Shown: positions 26,198 through 39,347 of the stretch, in pieces
Numbering within the stretch: position 1 is the stretch's first letter
Layout: each line of letters starts with the position of its first letter
DNA from: Varroa destructor
Lineage: Eukaryota; Arthropoda; Arachnida; Mesostigmata; Varroidae
DNA: 64,000 bases
Direction of reading: 5' to 3'
NCBI RefSeq assembly: GCF_002443255.2
Contig: NW_019211456.1
Location: 13,600,229-13,664,228 of the forward strand
Made by a program: the position numbers and the translations under genes
The notes under the pieces: generated by a model
Told to the model about the DNA's origin: nothing
Database searches by the model: none
Seen by the model: the letters and a program-made list of their open reading frames with translations, nothing else

Positions 26198-27841
26198 CCG
26201 ATTGCTGGTTATACAATGGTCGCAACTTTTCTCTTTGCGAATATGGGTTCCGGCTTACTAGAAACGTCCTCGTTAGAGAATTATCTATGCATCGGAAGCA
26301 AGGCGGCTGTTCCAAGCCCGAAAAAGATCAGCGCGATGGAGCGTACCTCCCTTTGATTCTTGTAAACGCCGAAAACTAGGCAGTGCCCCATAAAATAGAC
26401 GACAGTAATCCACCTTCTCTCACTAAATTTACCACGGGAAAAGAACACTCGAAGAACAGAAAAGTGACATACTTAAGCCTATGAAGCAGGCATGGAAGGC
26501 CAGCTTGTAAAGTAGTGCCATTAAAACTAGAACAAGTGACTAGTACTGGCTTGTCACCGATAAACCCGGCTGGGCCTACTAGACATGCGCTGTACCTGCC
26601 GTCATGAAAAGTTGATAACTCCATGCCGCCTGGTTAGAAGTAGCTAGAAGTAGAAACCGAGATCGAATTATTTTTTCCCCTAATAGAGTACCTTTAATAT
26701 TAATCATACTATTTGTGCTCCGCTTGATACTGGCGGTGAAAATCATTCCATGGCTGTTCGTAGAAATAGTACGTGCGATATGGTAATATCTGCCATTAAG
26801 TACTACGTTTTCCTATTGTGCGTTGTTTTCACTATGACTATAGTGTTTGCTATGTGGCCTATGTTCCACTAAGTGTTCTTAGCCTATATCATTCGTTGCC
26901 ACGTGCGTGTATACAGTGTCTTTTTTTGTCTTGTTAGTGACTGTTGGGTAGGGAAAGGAAAAACGTTTACCAGTTCTTGCTATATTACGGAAAAATAAAA
27001 CGTATTTGTTATACTAATTGCGTGCATGTAACGTCCAAAGTATCACTCAGTTGAAAAAGTATTGATTTACTCTCATATATATTATATTTTTAATGTCAAT
27101 AAAGAACAAAGCCTAATTAAACAATTCCTAATTTGTAAATCCATTTATAATTTCGTAGTCGCAAGGTGCTACCGATGTCAATGTTTTAGTAATATACCCC
27201 TCTTACTTCTAAATATAGGCATACAGATCAGTATTTTTGTGTATTTCTGAAGTAAAGCATTAACTATATATTTGTTCTTTCAACACAACGGAAGTTTGCG
27301 GGGCAAGTGAAAACGTTAGCCCACGTCGAGACTCCGAACCCATTGATTGTTTACGGCACAAAGGCTAGTTGTTTTTCTCCGCGTAAATGTGTTTGAATAT
27401 TTAATAGAAATAGCAAATAGACATCTAGGAAGAAGAGACTGATAAAAATCAATGTCCGATAAAAACCGGATTGTCCACCGCCAACGCGCGACAATGGTGA
27501 ACACAAAGTGCTGGACTGCTACGGCCTGCGTATTACAACAAAATACTAACCCAGCTTTTTAACCAATTTGATTGTACAACTGACGAGAGTTCATTGTAGT
27601 TATGAGACATATAAGACATATAAACGTATTGTGTCATACAACAACAGACAAAACAACGCATGAAATAATTTTAGTATGTTGTGTAACATGTGTTTTTTGT
27701 TGCCAAATGTGTGCCTTCGCTCCATCCATTCTCCAGAATCCAAGTAGCATTTATGATATACAATAGTGTACTGCCTGTTTTGAGAAATCTTTCTTTTTTG
27801 CCAATAAAAGGCGACTCAGTAGTACGACGGTTTTACGGCGG

Positions 27842-27859
27842 CAGCAGCAGCAGCAGCAG
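27842..27859. repeat. Short (CAG)n repeat
   Basis: About six CAG units. No reading frame around it looks coding. Confidence 0.85.
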
Positions 27860-28409
27860 TCCCGCTCAGTCTCTTGTTGACATGAGAAATGCATTCATTC
27901 GCAGATTCCACTACAGTGGACGACACACTCGAACAACGAGCAGATTTCGGGTAGTCGGGGTAGTTCGGATCTGTATCTGCTAAAATCTGCATAACATTCA
28001 TAAGAAATCCGACTTTTAAGCCCTTCGACGGCGTCTCGAATCGTTCGATATGTGATGCACTATGTTAGCGCAATTCATTCATCCAATACCCTTGCCTTAG
28101 CGAGCTAGTACTTTGAAAGAGTTGTAATGTTAGAAAGACAACTTTAATATTAAATACTCTAATTTAACCTGTTATAGAAACATTGTCTTATATCGTAGCG
28201 ATCTTTACAAGTTCGTCTTACTGATCTACAAGTTGCGCAGACTCTTAATTATAGTACCGTTTACAACTAAGCTGCGATTCCGGGGAATTGTGTGCCGCCA
28301 CCAATTTATATAAGGAAAGTGAACCAATCAGTCCAGTGTCCTTCGGGACACATAAGATAAATGCGCATTCGACGAGTGCACAAAAAAAGAAGGATGAAGA
28401 AGTCGGGCG

Positions 28410-28411
28410 CA

Positions 28412-28442
<31 letters not shown>

Positions 28443-28448
28443 CAACAA
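28410..28448. repeat. (CAG)8 followed by (CAA)5
   Basis: A pure CAG run passes directly into a CAA run. It yields serine, alanine, glutamine or (minus strand) leucine homopolymers in the six frames. The poly-leucine ORF on the minus strand here is an artefact. Confidence 0.9.
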
Positions 28449-29292
28449 AAGCAACAATAAAACTACACATACGCGCCTCACAACTGCACGACGTGCAATG
28501 GTTGTCGGAGCGCGTTTGTGAAATTAAAAAGGCTAGGAGGATCTAGCTATGGCTCCATCAAAGGGTCCAAATTTTATCTAATAATACTTCTTTGAAGTGT
28601 TATTTACTTGCCCTTTGATTCTTAGTTCACCAGGACTGAGGAATTACTAGATACAGATCTTCCTTGCTTCATACAACTTTATTTCCTTGGCTTTTTTCCG
28701 CTCCACTGAATCAAATATATGTGAACTATGGACCCACTTCTTGCTTGTTTTTTTTTTAGGTCCTACGTGCACATACGTCCACTGATAAGTCAATTCATAG
28801 GATTTACTCATATTTAGAGGTAGACGTTCAACAAGAGCCTTTGTATATAAATACTGTAATTATGAAATATACAGAAGATCGGTGATGACTATTCATTCAT
28901 AACCTTAAGATGCACAAGTGACGAACCTGTAAAATTAATCAGTAGGCCCTAATGGGTGTGCTAGAAGACCGCTGACCGGTGCATGGTATCTAGTGCAACC
29001 CCACCAAAATTTCCTGCGAATTATTACTCGTTTAAATACGCTTCTCTGCATACACTTGATTTTTACACGCGTACGTTTCTTTACATCGGAAATGTATACT
29101 TTACGTGATCGATACCATGTCTAGACGAAACGAAGGGAGAGTCGACTGGGGATGTAGGGCTCCTACCTAACTCCGGCCCAGCTCTCTATTTAGTCACTTC
29201 TGTTTGTTTTATGTCGAGTTCGTCAAATGCGGATTATCTAGGTTGCTATGTCGCCACTTACCGTTTTTTTTTTACATATTTTTCAGCCTTAG

Positions 29293-29540
29293 GATTTTCA
29301 AAAGCAGTTGAAGCAACAAGTACGTCCTGGGTTCCGCATGATCAAATTAACATAAGTTCAGCACACGCCAAGTTAAACTATGATCTGCGTAAGACGTATC
29401 AGCTTTTGTACAAATATCAAGCGAGGAAGCACTACTTGTTATTAGAATGGATCAATTGTAAATGCCATTATGTATTTGCAGACGAAGCTATTGAGTTTCG
29501 GGATCAAATCCAGTGGACCAACCTCTTCCAGAAGCACTGA
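29293..29540 (+). CDS. Unassigned candidate exon
   Basis: After an acceptor-like TTTTTTTTTACATATTTTTCAG the frame stays open for some 80 codons to a TGA at 29538-29540. The reading has few rare residues and includes KLNYDLRKTYQLLYKYQARK and EAIEFRDQIQW. There is no recognised domain and no partner exon was found. It could be a terminal exon of an unrecognised gene, a pseudogene or chance. Confidence 0.2.
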
Positions 29541-30815
29541 AAACCTTAATTAATACAATCCCCAAAATATAAAGACGCAGATAATTTTTTGCAGTTCTTA
29601 TCTAATAAACACGGATATCATAACTGAATAGAGTTTTCTTCCAAATCAGAACTCGTATTTGGTGTAGTTTATGACATTCATGAGATTTATTACCTATAAT
29701 ATTGAAGAATGAAATTACCGCACCGCCATTTTTGGCGTTTTGAGAGCATCCAGGCAAGATCGTCTATTGGAATTAGATCTTAGAGATTCCATCATAACGT
29801 TTGTGTGATACTATGCTGTAGTGCTCACTGTAATATTTTCTCCATATGAAAAAAGTGTACGATCACAGAACTCAAGGCTGATGGCTTAGGTTTATTGTTC
29901 TGTTTGTTAAGCGCAATCAAAGGGTCTTTATTTTTGCCTTTGGCTGAAGTTTCTCTTATACAATAGGCCAGCCGATTTACGCATGGAAGTACAAAGACAA
30001 TACGAAAAATTGCGCTCTAGTAATTACGGCACGAAGCAAATAAGATACACATATGAGACATAACTAGCTTTATTAGTGTCTATTAGTGTCTTTCACTAAA
30101 CGTACTAACGACTTAATATAACTTATTGATGACCTTGTGATATCAAAGGAACCGTTAAAGTTTTTGTTGGTGTTCCAGTTCATTTTTCTGCTAGACTCAT
30201 GTCCATTTAGACTTGCATGGGTTTATGCTTCAACCCACGACGGCAACGTAAGGCGCCTGTGTTACGCTTTGTAGATAGTGATTTCCTTTTAAAGATTTTT
30301 AAACTGAACTATCGAAACACCGTTTGACAAGGTTCGTAATGGCGACTAGCGATAGGTGAAGGCAGGATCATCTAGGAAAAGTTGCGGTCTATTGTGGCTT
30401 CAACAGACAGCAGTCTCGTCTCATATAGATGGCACAAATAAATATCAAGCAGATCACTATTAGAAGCGGGTTCCTGCTTCATCGACAAGGCCCAAAACTG
30501 TATTAGATTGAAATAGCGAACGATAGGTTAATTTCGACACGGTAGAAACGGTTTACGTGAATAAAAATTGGCGAGGCCACCGATTTATAAATTTGACTGC
30601 CCATTTATATTGTGCATACGTAAGACCTATAAACTTGATTAAAAAGGCACTTCCAAGACGTTGGCCGCATGTCGATTAAACCTTACCTTCTCCACTCTTT
30701 TCTCCAATGGCTTTTTCAACCTCTTTCTGCACGAAGCGCGGCAAAACGAATGAAGCCTCATGTACCTGATTTGTGTAATACCTGCAAATCGATAACGACC
30801 AAGAAAAAATACGCA

Positions 30816-33800
30816 CTAAATATCGAGCACAGAAAAAATTCTTTGCATCGTCAAATACTCAAATGGGAACTCCTTCATAAAGTAAGGCACAATGTCTTCC
30901 TTACAATGCGTTGTGCGAACAAACCTTAGCTTCAGGCGTTCGCAGTCTTCATCGGTAAAAACTGTTCTTGCTTTGACGAAGTCTACGTTCGCTGAGTTGC
31001 TTGCAAGCAGAAATCCGATCTGACCACCGGGATAGGTGGGAATATAAATGGAGCTGTAGGCTACGCTAGGAAAAATGGCTCGGCATCGACGAAGGACGTC
31101 ACCAATAAACTTCAGGTCGAACCTGCAATGTCCAAGCCGAGTCGATGTAAACGCTAACCTCGTATACTTGGTGTCATCCATTTTTTAATGCTCTGTCTCT
31201 CATTATCTTTAACTAAGAAATAATAATTTCTAACAATAGTTAGTTAACCATTGCTAGTATTTTCTGCGAAGTCGTTTACTAACCACATTGATTCTCCCTG
31301 ACAGCAAATGATACCGCCAGGTTTAAGGATGTTGTTTAGTGCTTGGTAGTAGTCGTCCTTATAAAGGACTTCTGCAGGGCCAATTGGGTCCGACGAGTCT
31401 GTGATAACAATGTCAAATCGTAAAGTGGTGTTTTTTACGAAATCGATGCCGTCGCCGACCTTCAAATCCAGCTTGGGTGAGTGAAATCCTTCAGCCATGA
31501 ATGGAAGATGTTCTTTAGAGAGCTTAATAACGTCCTCATCAATCTCACATTGGATGATCCTCTTCACCCCTGGATGTTTGCTCACCTCACGAGCAACGCC
31601 TCCATCACCTCCGCCGATGATCAACACGTTCTAAATGTCCGATTTTTGATATTCGCATAGGTAAATTACGCTTCAGTGCAATAAAATAAACTAATATACG
31701 ATTCAGCAAAAACATTAGCTTACATTATTCGAAGTTCGATTTGTACTAACGTGGACATGAGTACTACGATAAGGTTTTATGATTATTTGAATACTGATAC
31801 TTGTTTGAAAATCTATGCGCAGGAAGGAAGCATGTTAAGCCATGGGGATACTCGCAAAATGAGGTGACCATCACCGTAGTTGACTATGACTTAAAAGTTG
31901 TTACCTGGGGATCGGGGTGTACGTTGAGAGGAAGAAATGAAATCATTTCCTGATAGGCGAATTCATCAAACTCGGTGCACTGAATAGCATTGTCGAGACA
32001 GAGAACTCGACCAAACATCTTCGAGGTAAACATCACGATGTTCTGATACTTGCTTTGACCTTCGTAGAGAACCTCATCGACTTTCATAGTTAAACTCGGA
32101 TCTGAGTTCATTGTGCCTGTTTCCGTGAAGTAACCTAGCAACAAATTCATTACACGATAATATTGAACAAGTTGCAAAATGGAAGATTGTTATTGTAAAG
32201 AGGAGCGATTCTATCCAGCTTTCACATCGTAAGCATAGAAAAGTATTAAGCAAATTATCAGGCGCTGGCCCATTACTGAAAAAACCTCCGAAACTTGGAA
32301 GTGACTAGCTGACACGAACAGCTGCTAGGGTATTATGATCAACAGCAGTTCGTGATTGAATCAGTCACTTAAGCTGGCCTTGGTCTGAGTTTATTTTGAA
32401 CTTTAATCGCAGAAAACTGCCTTTGTATGTAAAAAGATTTACGGGTTTTTCGTTGAAAAAAAAGTTAAGCAAAACGTAATATTCGTGTTGAAGGTCACTT
32501 CTGTATTAATATTCCCGATAAAGCTACCTGCTGGCTTGACTGCTTCGCACAGCTATCCTTGAACTGAGTCAGACCCTTTCGGTATATAGAAACAGAAAAA
32601 AATTTACGTCGATTCGAAGTTTCGCTGTCGGCATCTAAAAGTAAAGATGCGCCACCAGGTTTCAACAATACAAGAACTTTACTCAGCAACGAAGAAAAAC
32701 AGACTACCGTAAACGGCTGCACTAAAATGTATTTTAAACCGGAACAGTGCACGCGATCTTCTACTTATTACGCACCCCGCAAACGTCATATGGCACTAAT
32801 TTACTTAAAACTGAAAAAAAATATGTACACATAATGATGCATTTTTTCGTATGTCGCGAGTGTGTATTTGATATGCGATAAACGGAAGTGACCCGTTCGG
32901 TCCATTGCTGCAATCAATAATTGTCACCACACGTTCAAACGAGATCCACCCCAACTTTGGAGAGTACGTCGTTCTATTATGTCATCAGATTTTGCTCTCG
33001 CCCCATGTAACCTTCGTCGACGTATAATAGCTCGAAGGTTAAAGATCCCTATCTAAGATCTATGCTTAGAACATTCGAAGGCGTTGCTCGTTGTCCGTGT
33101 AAAGCCTGAGTCAATCTAGCAAGACGACTAACAAGTACTAGTTATGATAGCTGATTGTCGGCAGTGAAAGGATTATGTAAATCCTCCTTGACCATATCTA
33201 GCAGTACGAGAAAAGCGCACACCCCATACGTTTTATGCATTTAATAGCTCTACTGGCCAGCCCAGGCACAGAGCGTCGGACACGATTTAATCAAACACTG
33301 TGCAGTGTACAATCGAAACGCAGTGGCAGTACCTGTAAGGCTTGTGTCATACAAGTATTTCTAATCAGTTGCTAACATATAGTGATGTTAGCAAAGCACG
33401 CGGTTTGTCTACATCGATGACCCAAATGTTAATAATCACTTGATCGCTTCTTTTTCGCTTGATACTGCCAATTCTACTAGAAGCATCTACTTTGTTCGTT
33501 ATTTTTAGGTGTTTTTGACTTGCTATGAATGTCAAGAGTTTCTGTAATTTAGTCTTGACCTTGTCGAAATTGCTTCAAAAGAACACTGACTAACGGTCGT
33601 GCTGAAATGTCACGATAAGCTCATGAACTGACAAAGCTGTCTAGCGAAGATAAATCTCCAAACAAAATCACGTCTTAGCTTACTGACAAATGTATAGTAG
33701 GACTGTTCAAATCGAACCATAACCGCAAACCGATATGAGGCGACGCAAAGTTTCTTGGTGGGTCGTAATAAAGATAAGATTATAGTATCTAAAACGAGCT

Positions 33801-34854
33801 GCATTGGTAGAAGTCTGTGTCTTAATGAGCATTTACTGTTGTTCATAGCACTGATTAAAATAATTGAATACCGGGCGCGTGTTGATATTCCATTGTGGTC
33901 GTGATGGCCAATTCTCGATTGGCCGGCGGCCCAACATGCCCATGAAACACAATATTGTGATGGATGCTGAAGATTGGCAGACCTCCCTTGTACTTCACAG
34001 TTTGTGTTATCACGAAACATGCTTTGAATTTGCGAATAGTATATAACAGATAACAAAAAAAAATATACGTAGGAAGTGAGAAAATGTTACGGGCCAAGGC
34101 ATGCCCCATATCCGATACATAACAGTATGACCAAACGAATAAAAGCGATTGTGTGTGCAATGTATGCTGTTGTATCGCGTTGATTCATCGTCGAAGACAG
34201 TCCATAAATTGATCTTTTTACAGTGAAACACTTGTCTACTAGTGCTTATAGCATCTTGCACGAACATGCCATGCACACGAGAGACGAGTCATAATGCAAC
34301 ATTCGTACAAATGCTTAAAAACAGCGTTTCGATTGCTGTACACTTACTTAAATTAAATACAATTACTTAAATTTTTGCCGCTGTTAGACTCTGAATAGTA
34401 TTCAAGAATTTACGTTTCTTAGAGTGACATATCTATCGAAAGTTTAACGGTTTTGCTAAGGCAAACGTTCGGATATCATTGACATGTCCTTCTCCAGCTC
34501 AGACATAAGGCGCTAGATTGGACCATAAGTATGGTCTGGATTTTGGCCTTTATTAAACAACATCTCCACAATTTTAACGGAACGCGAATGCTTAATTTTA
34601 CGAGGTGTCTACGTGTCTTTTCTGCTATCTGATATATCAGCTGTATGAACCCGCGAGCACTTCGTTTTATTGTGTTGATCGAACGGTGCATTGTATCTCG
34701 CGTAAAACTACTATATTATAAGTGAATGAAAGCTTTGCCTACTACAATTGCCATGTTACAGTTGAATCTTGATCCGATGCCTACTAAACTACAACGTATT
34801 CTACTCACCCCTCCTAAAATAGTGTAGTCCTCGAGTTGACCCTCCGGCAGCCAT
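30816..34854 (-). CDS. SRM: Spermidine synthase
   Basis: A cytosolic aminopropyltransferase that makes spermidine from putrescine and decarboxylated S-adenosylmethionine. Exons in transcription order: 34854-34809, 32134-31905, 31630-31280 and 31109-30816, giving about 306 residues (human SRM has 302). Exon one encodes [15 protein letters not shown] with donor GTGAGT. Exon two has [17 protein letters not shown] and [15 protein letters not shown]. Exon three has the nucleotide-binding GGGDGG (about residues 99-104), QCEIDEDV and the catalytic DSSDP loop (171-175), and ends QGESMWL. Exon four has [13 protein letters not shown]. Choice of start: ATG in exon one, in phase with exon two. The exon 3/4 junction is odd. 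Only the AG ending at 31110 keeps the frame with the GT at 31279; a better-looking AG 13 bases earlier (exon start 31122) would frameshift to an early stop. Spermine synthase is excluded, as it is longer with a different N-terminal domain. Confidence 0.93.
32135..34808 (-). other. Spermidine synthase intron 1
   Basis: A 2.7-kb intron, donor GTGAGT and acceptor TTGTTGCTAG. It contains short ORFs only. One at 32495-32752 (-) includes LLKPGG, which recalls the ILKPGG of the downstream exon, but the rest does not align, so no exon duplication is claimed. Confidence 0.7.
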
Positions 34855-37800
34855 TGTGTGTTCTCTTACTTTGATTCAGCAATACAGTACGAATTATTAT
34901 GCGATTCAACTCTCGATTACTCTTCTCACAAGATTAGCAGATTTCGGCGTTGGCACCAGAATCACCTTCGGGTTCACTGACGTCCTGAGGAATTTTAGCC
35001 GTTGGCCGCCGTTCTATCTTCCGCGGTGGCCCCAATTGATACAATTATCTGGTGCTTCTACTATCAAATTGCCTGCCACTTGCGCTGGACAAACGCTGTT
35101 GGGCTTGTGCGGCCGCCAGCTTACTTGGTCGAGTCGGTAAACGCCGGGTCGTGCTATCTCCCAACTGTTCTGCCGCCAGCCGCCGGATTTCGTGTTCGAC
35201 ACACGGAAGAACAACGCACAGCACACATAAACCTCCCTCTCAACTTAACTGCAAACAGATTACATTGACACACACTCTCTCCGTAATGATGCCACCAGAA
35301 ACCAACGAGCAAGAAATCATTTTCTAACGATACAGAGTTACGCGACTTCCTATAGCTTTCTTCCACAAAGCGCATAAATACGCTAACGAACTTCGGTGGT
35401 GCAGTATGTGAGAGTAAGAGACGATAGGCCAAATAGGAGAGCCACTTCAATTAAAATAACAAGGCTCGGAGGCGAGAGAGACAGAAAGAGATAAAAATAA
35501 GCTTAATCAATGTGGACTGACTTACAACAAACAAGTTTTCGTGAAAGAATCGTAGAGATATCCATAGATCTTGTCACGTACAGTCGGCCACCTCGCTACA
35601 CAGGTAATAAGTTAAAGATTAGGTATCCACTGATATTTTATATAGCTTGCCGACACGAAACACTGAAAAACAACAGCCACTGGATTTCGTAACTTTATGT
35701 CGGGTAGCAACAATGTATAAATATTTGAAAAGTCTTGGCGTCGGTTGTTCGCAACGGCTTATCATGCGTTCATCCACAATCCCTTGTACTAAATTAAAGC
35801 TTTGTTCTGACTGAAAACACTAACTCATCATGACAACAGGAAATTTATTAGTGTAATGTAAACTGAGATGCTCTGTTGTCCATTGTCCTCAAGCTGGAAC
35901 AGTTTCGCAAAAGAATATGAAGAGAGGTATAAGCTTTTTTAACAACTGCGAAGTCGACATCTAACCATGTTGTGACTAAAGATGAGCTGAAAAACTCAAA
36001 TTTTCTCTTTGCACAACGGAACGCAAGATTCGAAATGCGACAAAAAAAAATCTGTGCAATTTCACAGCTAATAAAAACAATGCAGAGATGCTTTTTTCAC
36101 GAATTTGCTGTCCCGTTTAGCTTCTCGAGGAACTGAAGTGATGCGAGCTTCAATAACAGAGCTTCATCGTGGCGAGGATTTCAAATACAGATGCTATACC
36201 AACAGAGACTTTCATTTTGACATAGCTTCTAAATAAATGGTATCAGTTGCGTTCCAGTGTAGGGCTACCACCCTGCACATAGTTTCGCACGCATGTATGC
36301 ATACTGATTTGTTGTCTATCAAATACGACACCAAGAGGTGTTTACTTATTTTAGGATTATGAAACTATTAACTATATTTTCCACCATGCTATTTATTGCT
36401 GGTTTCTTGCGTGCCTACATTTTCGCTGTACCTTCCACTCTTTAGCCGAAGTTGGCTGGTCAATAGAGTTCGAACGTCGAACTGCAGATTTAGTGCAATA
36501 TACTTAACATTTCAAGGATCTTAGGACCAACGTCGTATCACGACGTCTGCCCCGTACAATTTGGAACGGCGATTTGCCATTTCATATAATGATATATGAC
36601 AAAAAATATAGTTTGCGTTACAATTATATCAACTCAAATAACTGAAAATATGGACATAGAGAATATGTCCATTGTCTAAATGAACCAACCGTTTAGAAAT
36701 TTTGATTCTCTATGGCTGTTTCGGTCTCACGACGCGTATACATTCGCTTACAAGCATTACCTAAATTTTGAGTTGGAATAATCAATAGACAAACACATTG
36801 AAGCATCTCCCAAGCAACTTGGGAGTGGCACATTTAGTCTACCGTAACATAATTGATCATCCTGATAAAAATTACATCGCAGATTTATGCCTAAGATTTA
36901 GATAATCGAAAATTCAATTATCTAATTGATGGTCCTCGTCTAACGCGGCCATCAAAGCTCCGTAGAATTTCGACATACCTGCATCATCGTTTGTCACATA
37001 CATGCTGTACAGGCAGCAATATGTACAAAATTGTGTTTCTTATCTTGTAAACATTTCCTTAATTAAAACTGCTGTCGGTGTCGTTTAGCATAGCCAACAA
37101 CGGAATCGATCAGTGCTCCGAAAGCTCCGAGTGGACTTGTCGATTTTCGCAAAATTTTGAATACTTCCGATACTGCCCATTAGCGGCACGTTTGACAAAC
37201 CTCGGCATTGTGAAATGACACTGGGGCGGTTGTGCTAAATTACCACATATATCTTGTGCTTTAAAACTTCAGAGAAGACGGTGGACACCATCTACCCAAT
37301 TAAAGGGGCGCGGAATTAAAGCAGCACAACTACTCTGACGACTAGTACTAGCCCTCGTCGTCACCAATGCCACAAACAACGAAATACACCTCATCCACCT
37401 GTTCCATCTCTCTGAGTTTTATGCTCAGTATCGCCATTAAGCATTTCATCAGACAGCCAGCTGGCTCCCAGCATAAAACGAAGCGTATGCCTATGTTCGG
37501 ATTCTAACCTAGACTACAACGCGTCCCTAAGTTTTCATCTGTTTATCTAGTACGGTTTCGGCGTAAACTTGTCTAGCCTCGAGCCTAAAAATCCCTCTTT
37601 AACTAGCGCTTGCTCTGGCTATACAATATATATTCTTAGATACATTCGCGCTTAGCAAGTAAAGCTGTAACGGTGTTTTACGGCTAAACCGTCCGAACAC
37701 GTCAAAACATAGAGCGACTATAACTGACATCTGAAATAACATCGAATATTTCAGGTAGCGAGATTATTCCGAGCCGGCTTGGACGCGCAGTTGCACCACA

Positions 37801-38004
37801 TCTGTACAGGCACTTGTCGCATTTTTTTGCCTTTGTAAGATGAATCGAAGTGATAAAAAAAATAGCCGAATGATAACTACGTGTCATCTGAACACACAAC
37901 AAATAACAATATTATAGTAGACTCGTTCCATGCATCCGCTATATGTACAAACTATAGATGAATTGATAAGCAATGGTCCAAACTTAGCATCCAGTATTCT
38001 GTTT

Positions 38005-38040
38005 TATCGTACCTAACGGCTACAGGCATTAGGTACGATA
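38005..38040. repeat. Inverted repeat, 12-bp perfect arms
   Basis: TATCGTACCTAA (38005-38016) is matched by its exact reverse complement TTAGGTACGATA (38029-38040), with a 12-base loop. ACGATA-like copies continue a few bases downstream. Confidence 0.8.
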
Positions 38041-39219
38041 CGAAAAGTACGATACTCAGAATCGTAGCTTGCTTGTAACATACTAGCAGATTTATATAAA
38101 TATAGTACACTGCGAAAATATTACAATTTGTTGAAAGTTCGAAGCATAAATATTATCGCTTTTAAAATATTGCTATTATTTTTGTATAGCTAGACCATCT
38201 TTGAAAGGTTATCTTGAAAAGTTTCATGGGTCCATAGAAAATGAACCTTTTTTTGACATAGTGATGATGAGTTAATGCAGTTATTTTGCTACATTTCCAT
38301 ATAATCGACGTAAAACCGTTCATACTTTTCAGAGGTAAAAAGCTCTTTTGAGCAAGCAACTTAGGAAGTATCCTCCGACAAGAGCAATTTTGCCCTATAA
38401 AATTGAACTTCGACTTAAAGTCAAAGCAGATAGATATATGACCATATGTTAATGGTTTGCATAGGTCATGTCCTTTGTACGGGACATATACCTATTAGAC
38501 ACTGCTAATAAAAACAATTTAGATTTAAAAATAGCTCAGACACTAGTGTGAACCACATTCTGTGGTGCTACAAGAAATAAGGAAAAGCTCATACCTACTT
38601 TGAGAGTCGCATGTATTGTTAACCAGCATTTACCTCAAACTATAGAGCCTCAGAGAGGACGAAGCTTCAGCCCACATAATGTGTACTAAATGTGTGATAA
38701 CTTCTAACGATTTTATTTCTTTAAATGTTTGTTATTTTAATTTCAAACCAGTTGCGATAAGTAAGGAAAAAAGAATCGAGAACTTTGTTATTTTTTAGAG
38801 GACAATTCTTAACCACTGTACAGGCCACTTAGAATTGACTCGACTATTGCGCAAAGCTGAAAAGCGTGATGTCATGCACCCTACTTGCCATACTGATATG
38901 CCTTTATGTAGCTGAAGTTTCATGTGCGTGGTTGTATCGTTGTCTACACTCCATTGAAATAAATCTCTTCCTGTATATACAATATTAAGAGTAATATACT
39001 CTTTAAAAAAAAATGATTGAACCATATGCCGATCATTAGGCTCGTTTAGATTATATTTTTGACTTTGACCGTATATTAGTTTCGGCTCGAACCTAGTCCT
39101 AACCTAAGCGACCATGTAATAATAATACGATAATCCGTACAAAAGACGCGACACAGAAATAACTACGTTTATTTCTATTTGAGTAATGAATCGGATAACT
39201 ATAAATCAAACAAAAAACG

Positions 39220-39225
39220 TTTATT
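39220..39225 (-). promoter_or_regulatory. Candidate polyadenylation signal of the glutaredoxin-like gene
   Basis: TTTATT on the plus strand is AATAAA on the minus strand, about 125 bases after the stop codon. Confidence 0.4.
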
Positions 39226-39347
39226 CGCTGTATTCAAACAATCTGCAAAAAAAAACATAGCCACACAGCATCGCTGTCATCATCGCCATCACTAGTCACC
39301 TTTTTGCCAAACGTATTTTTTATGAGTAATCCAAAACTGCCATAACA

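Larger units (their letters stand above)
20314..30815. other. AT-rich intergenic region, 10.5 kb
   Basis: This lies between the 3' end of dsf (+) and the 3' end of spermidine synthase (-), so it contains the 3' UTRs of both genes. The ORFs are short and none could be assigned to a family. The ones worth a second look are at 22793-23066 (-), 24617-25284 (+) and 29211-29540 (+). Simple CAG/CAA repeats and a hairpin at 26152-26197 are listed separately. No tRNA or transposase was recognised. Confidence 0.5.
34855..39347. other. Intergenic region upstream of spermidine synthase
   Basis: This includes the promoter and 5' UTR side of spermidine synthase (34855 onward) and the 3' flank of the glutaredoxin-like gene (below 39348). 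A GC-richer patch at about 35.0-35.25 kb lies next to the SRM start and may be its promoter region. No ORF has a recognisable domain. Small stem-loops occur at 36807-36825 (8-bp arms) and 38005-38040 (12-bp arms). Confidence 0.5.

Noticed and set aside
28245..28481. Poly-leucine ORF suggesting a signal peptide or membrane segment
   Set aside because: It is the complement of a CAG/CAA microsatellite.
32495..32752. Minus-strand ORF with LLKPGG in the spermidine synthase intron, possible exon duplication
   Set aside because: Only six to eight residues recall the ILKPGG exon; the remaining sequence does not align and no splice sites frame it.
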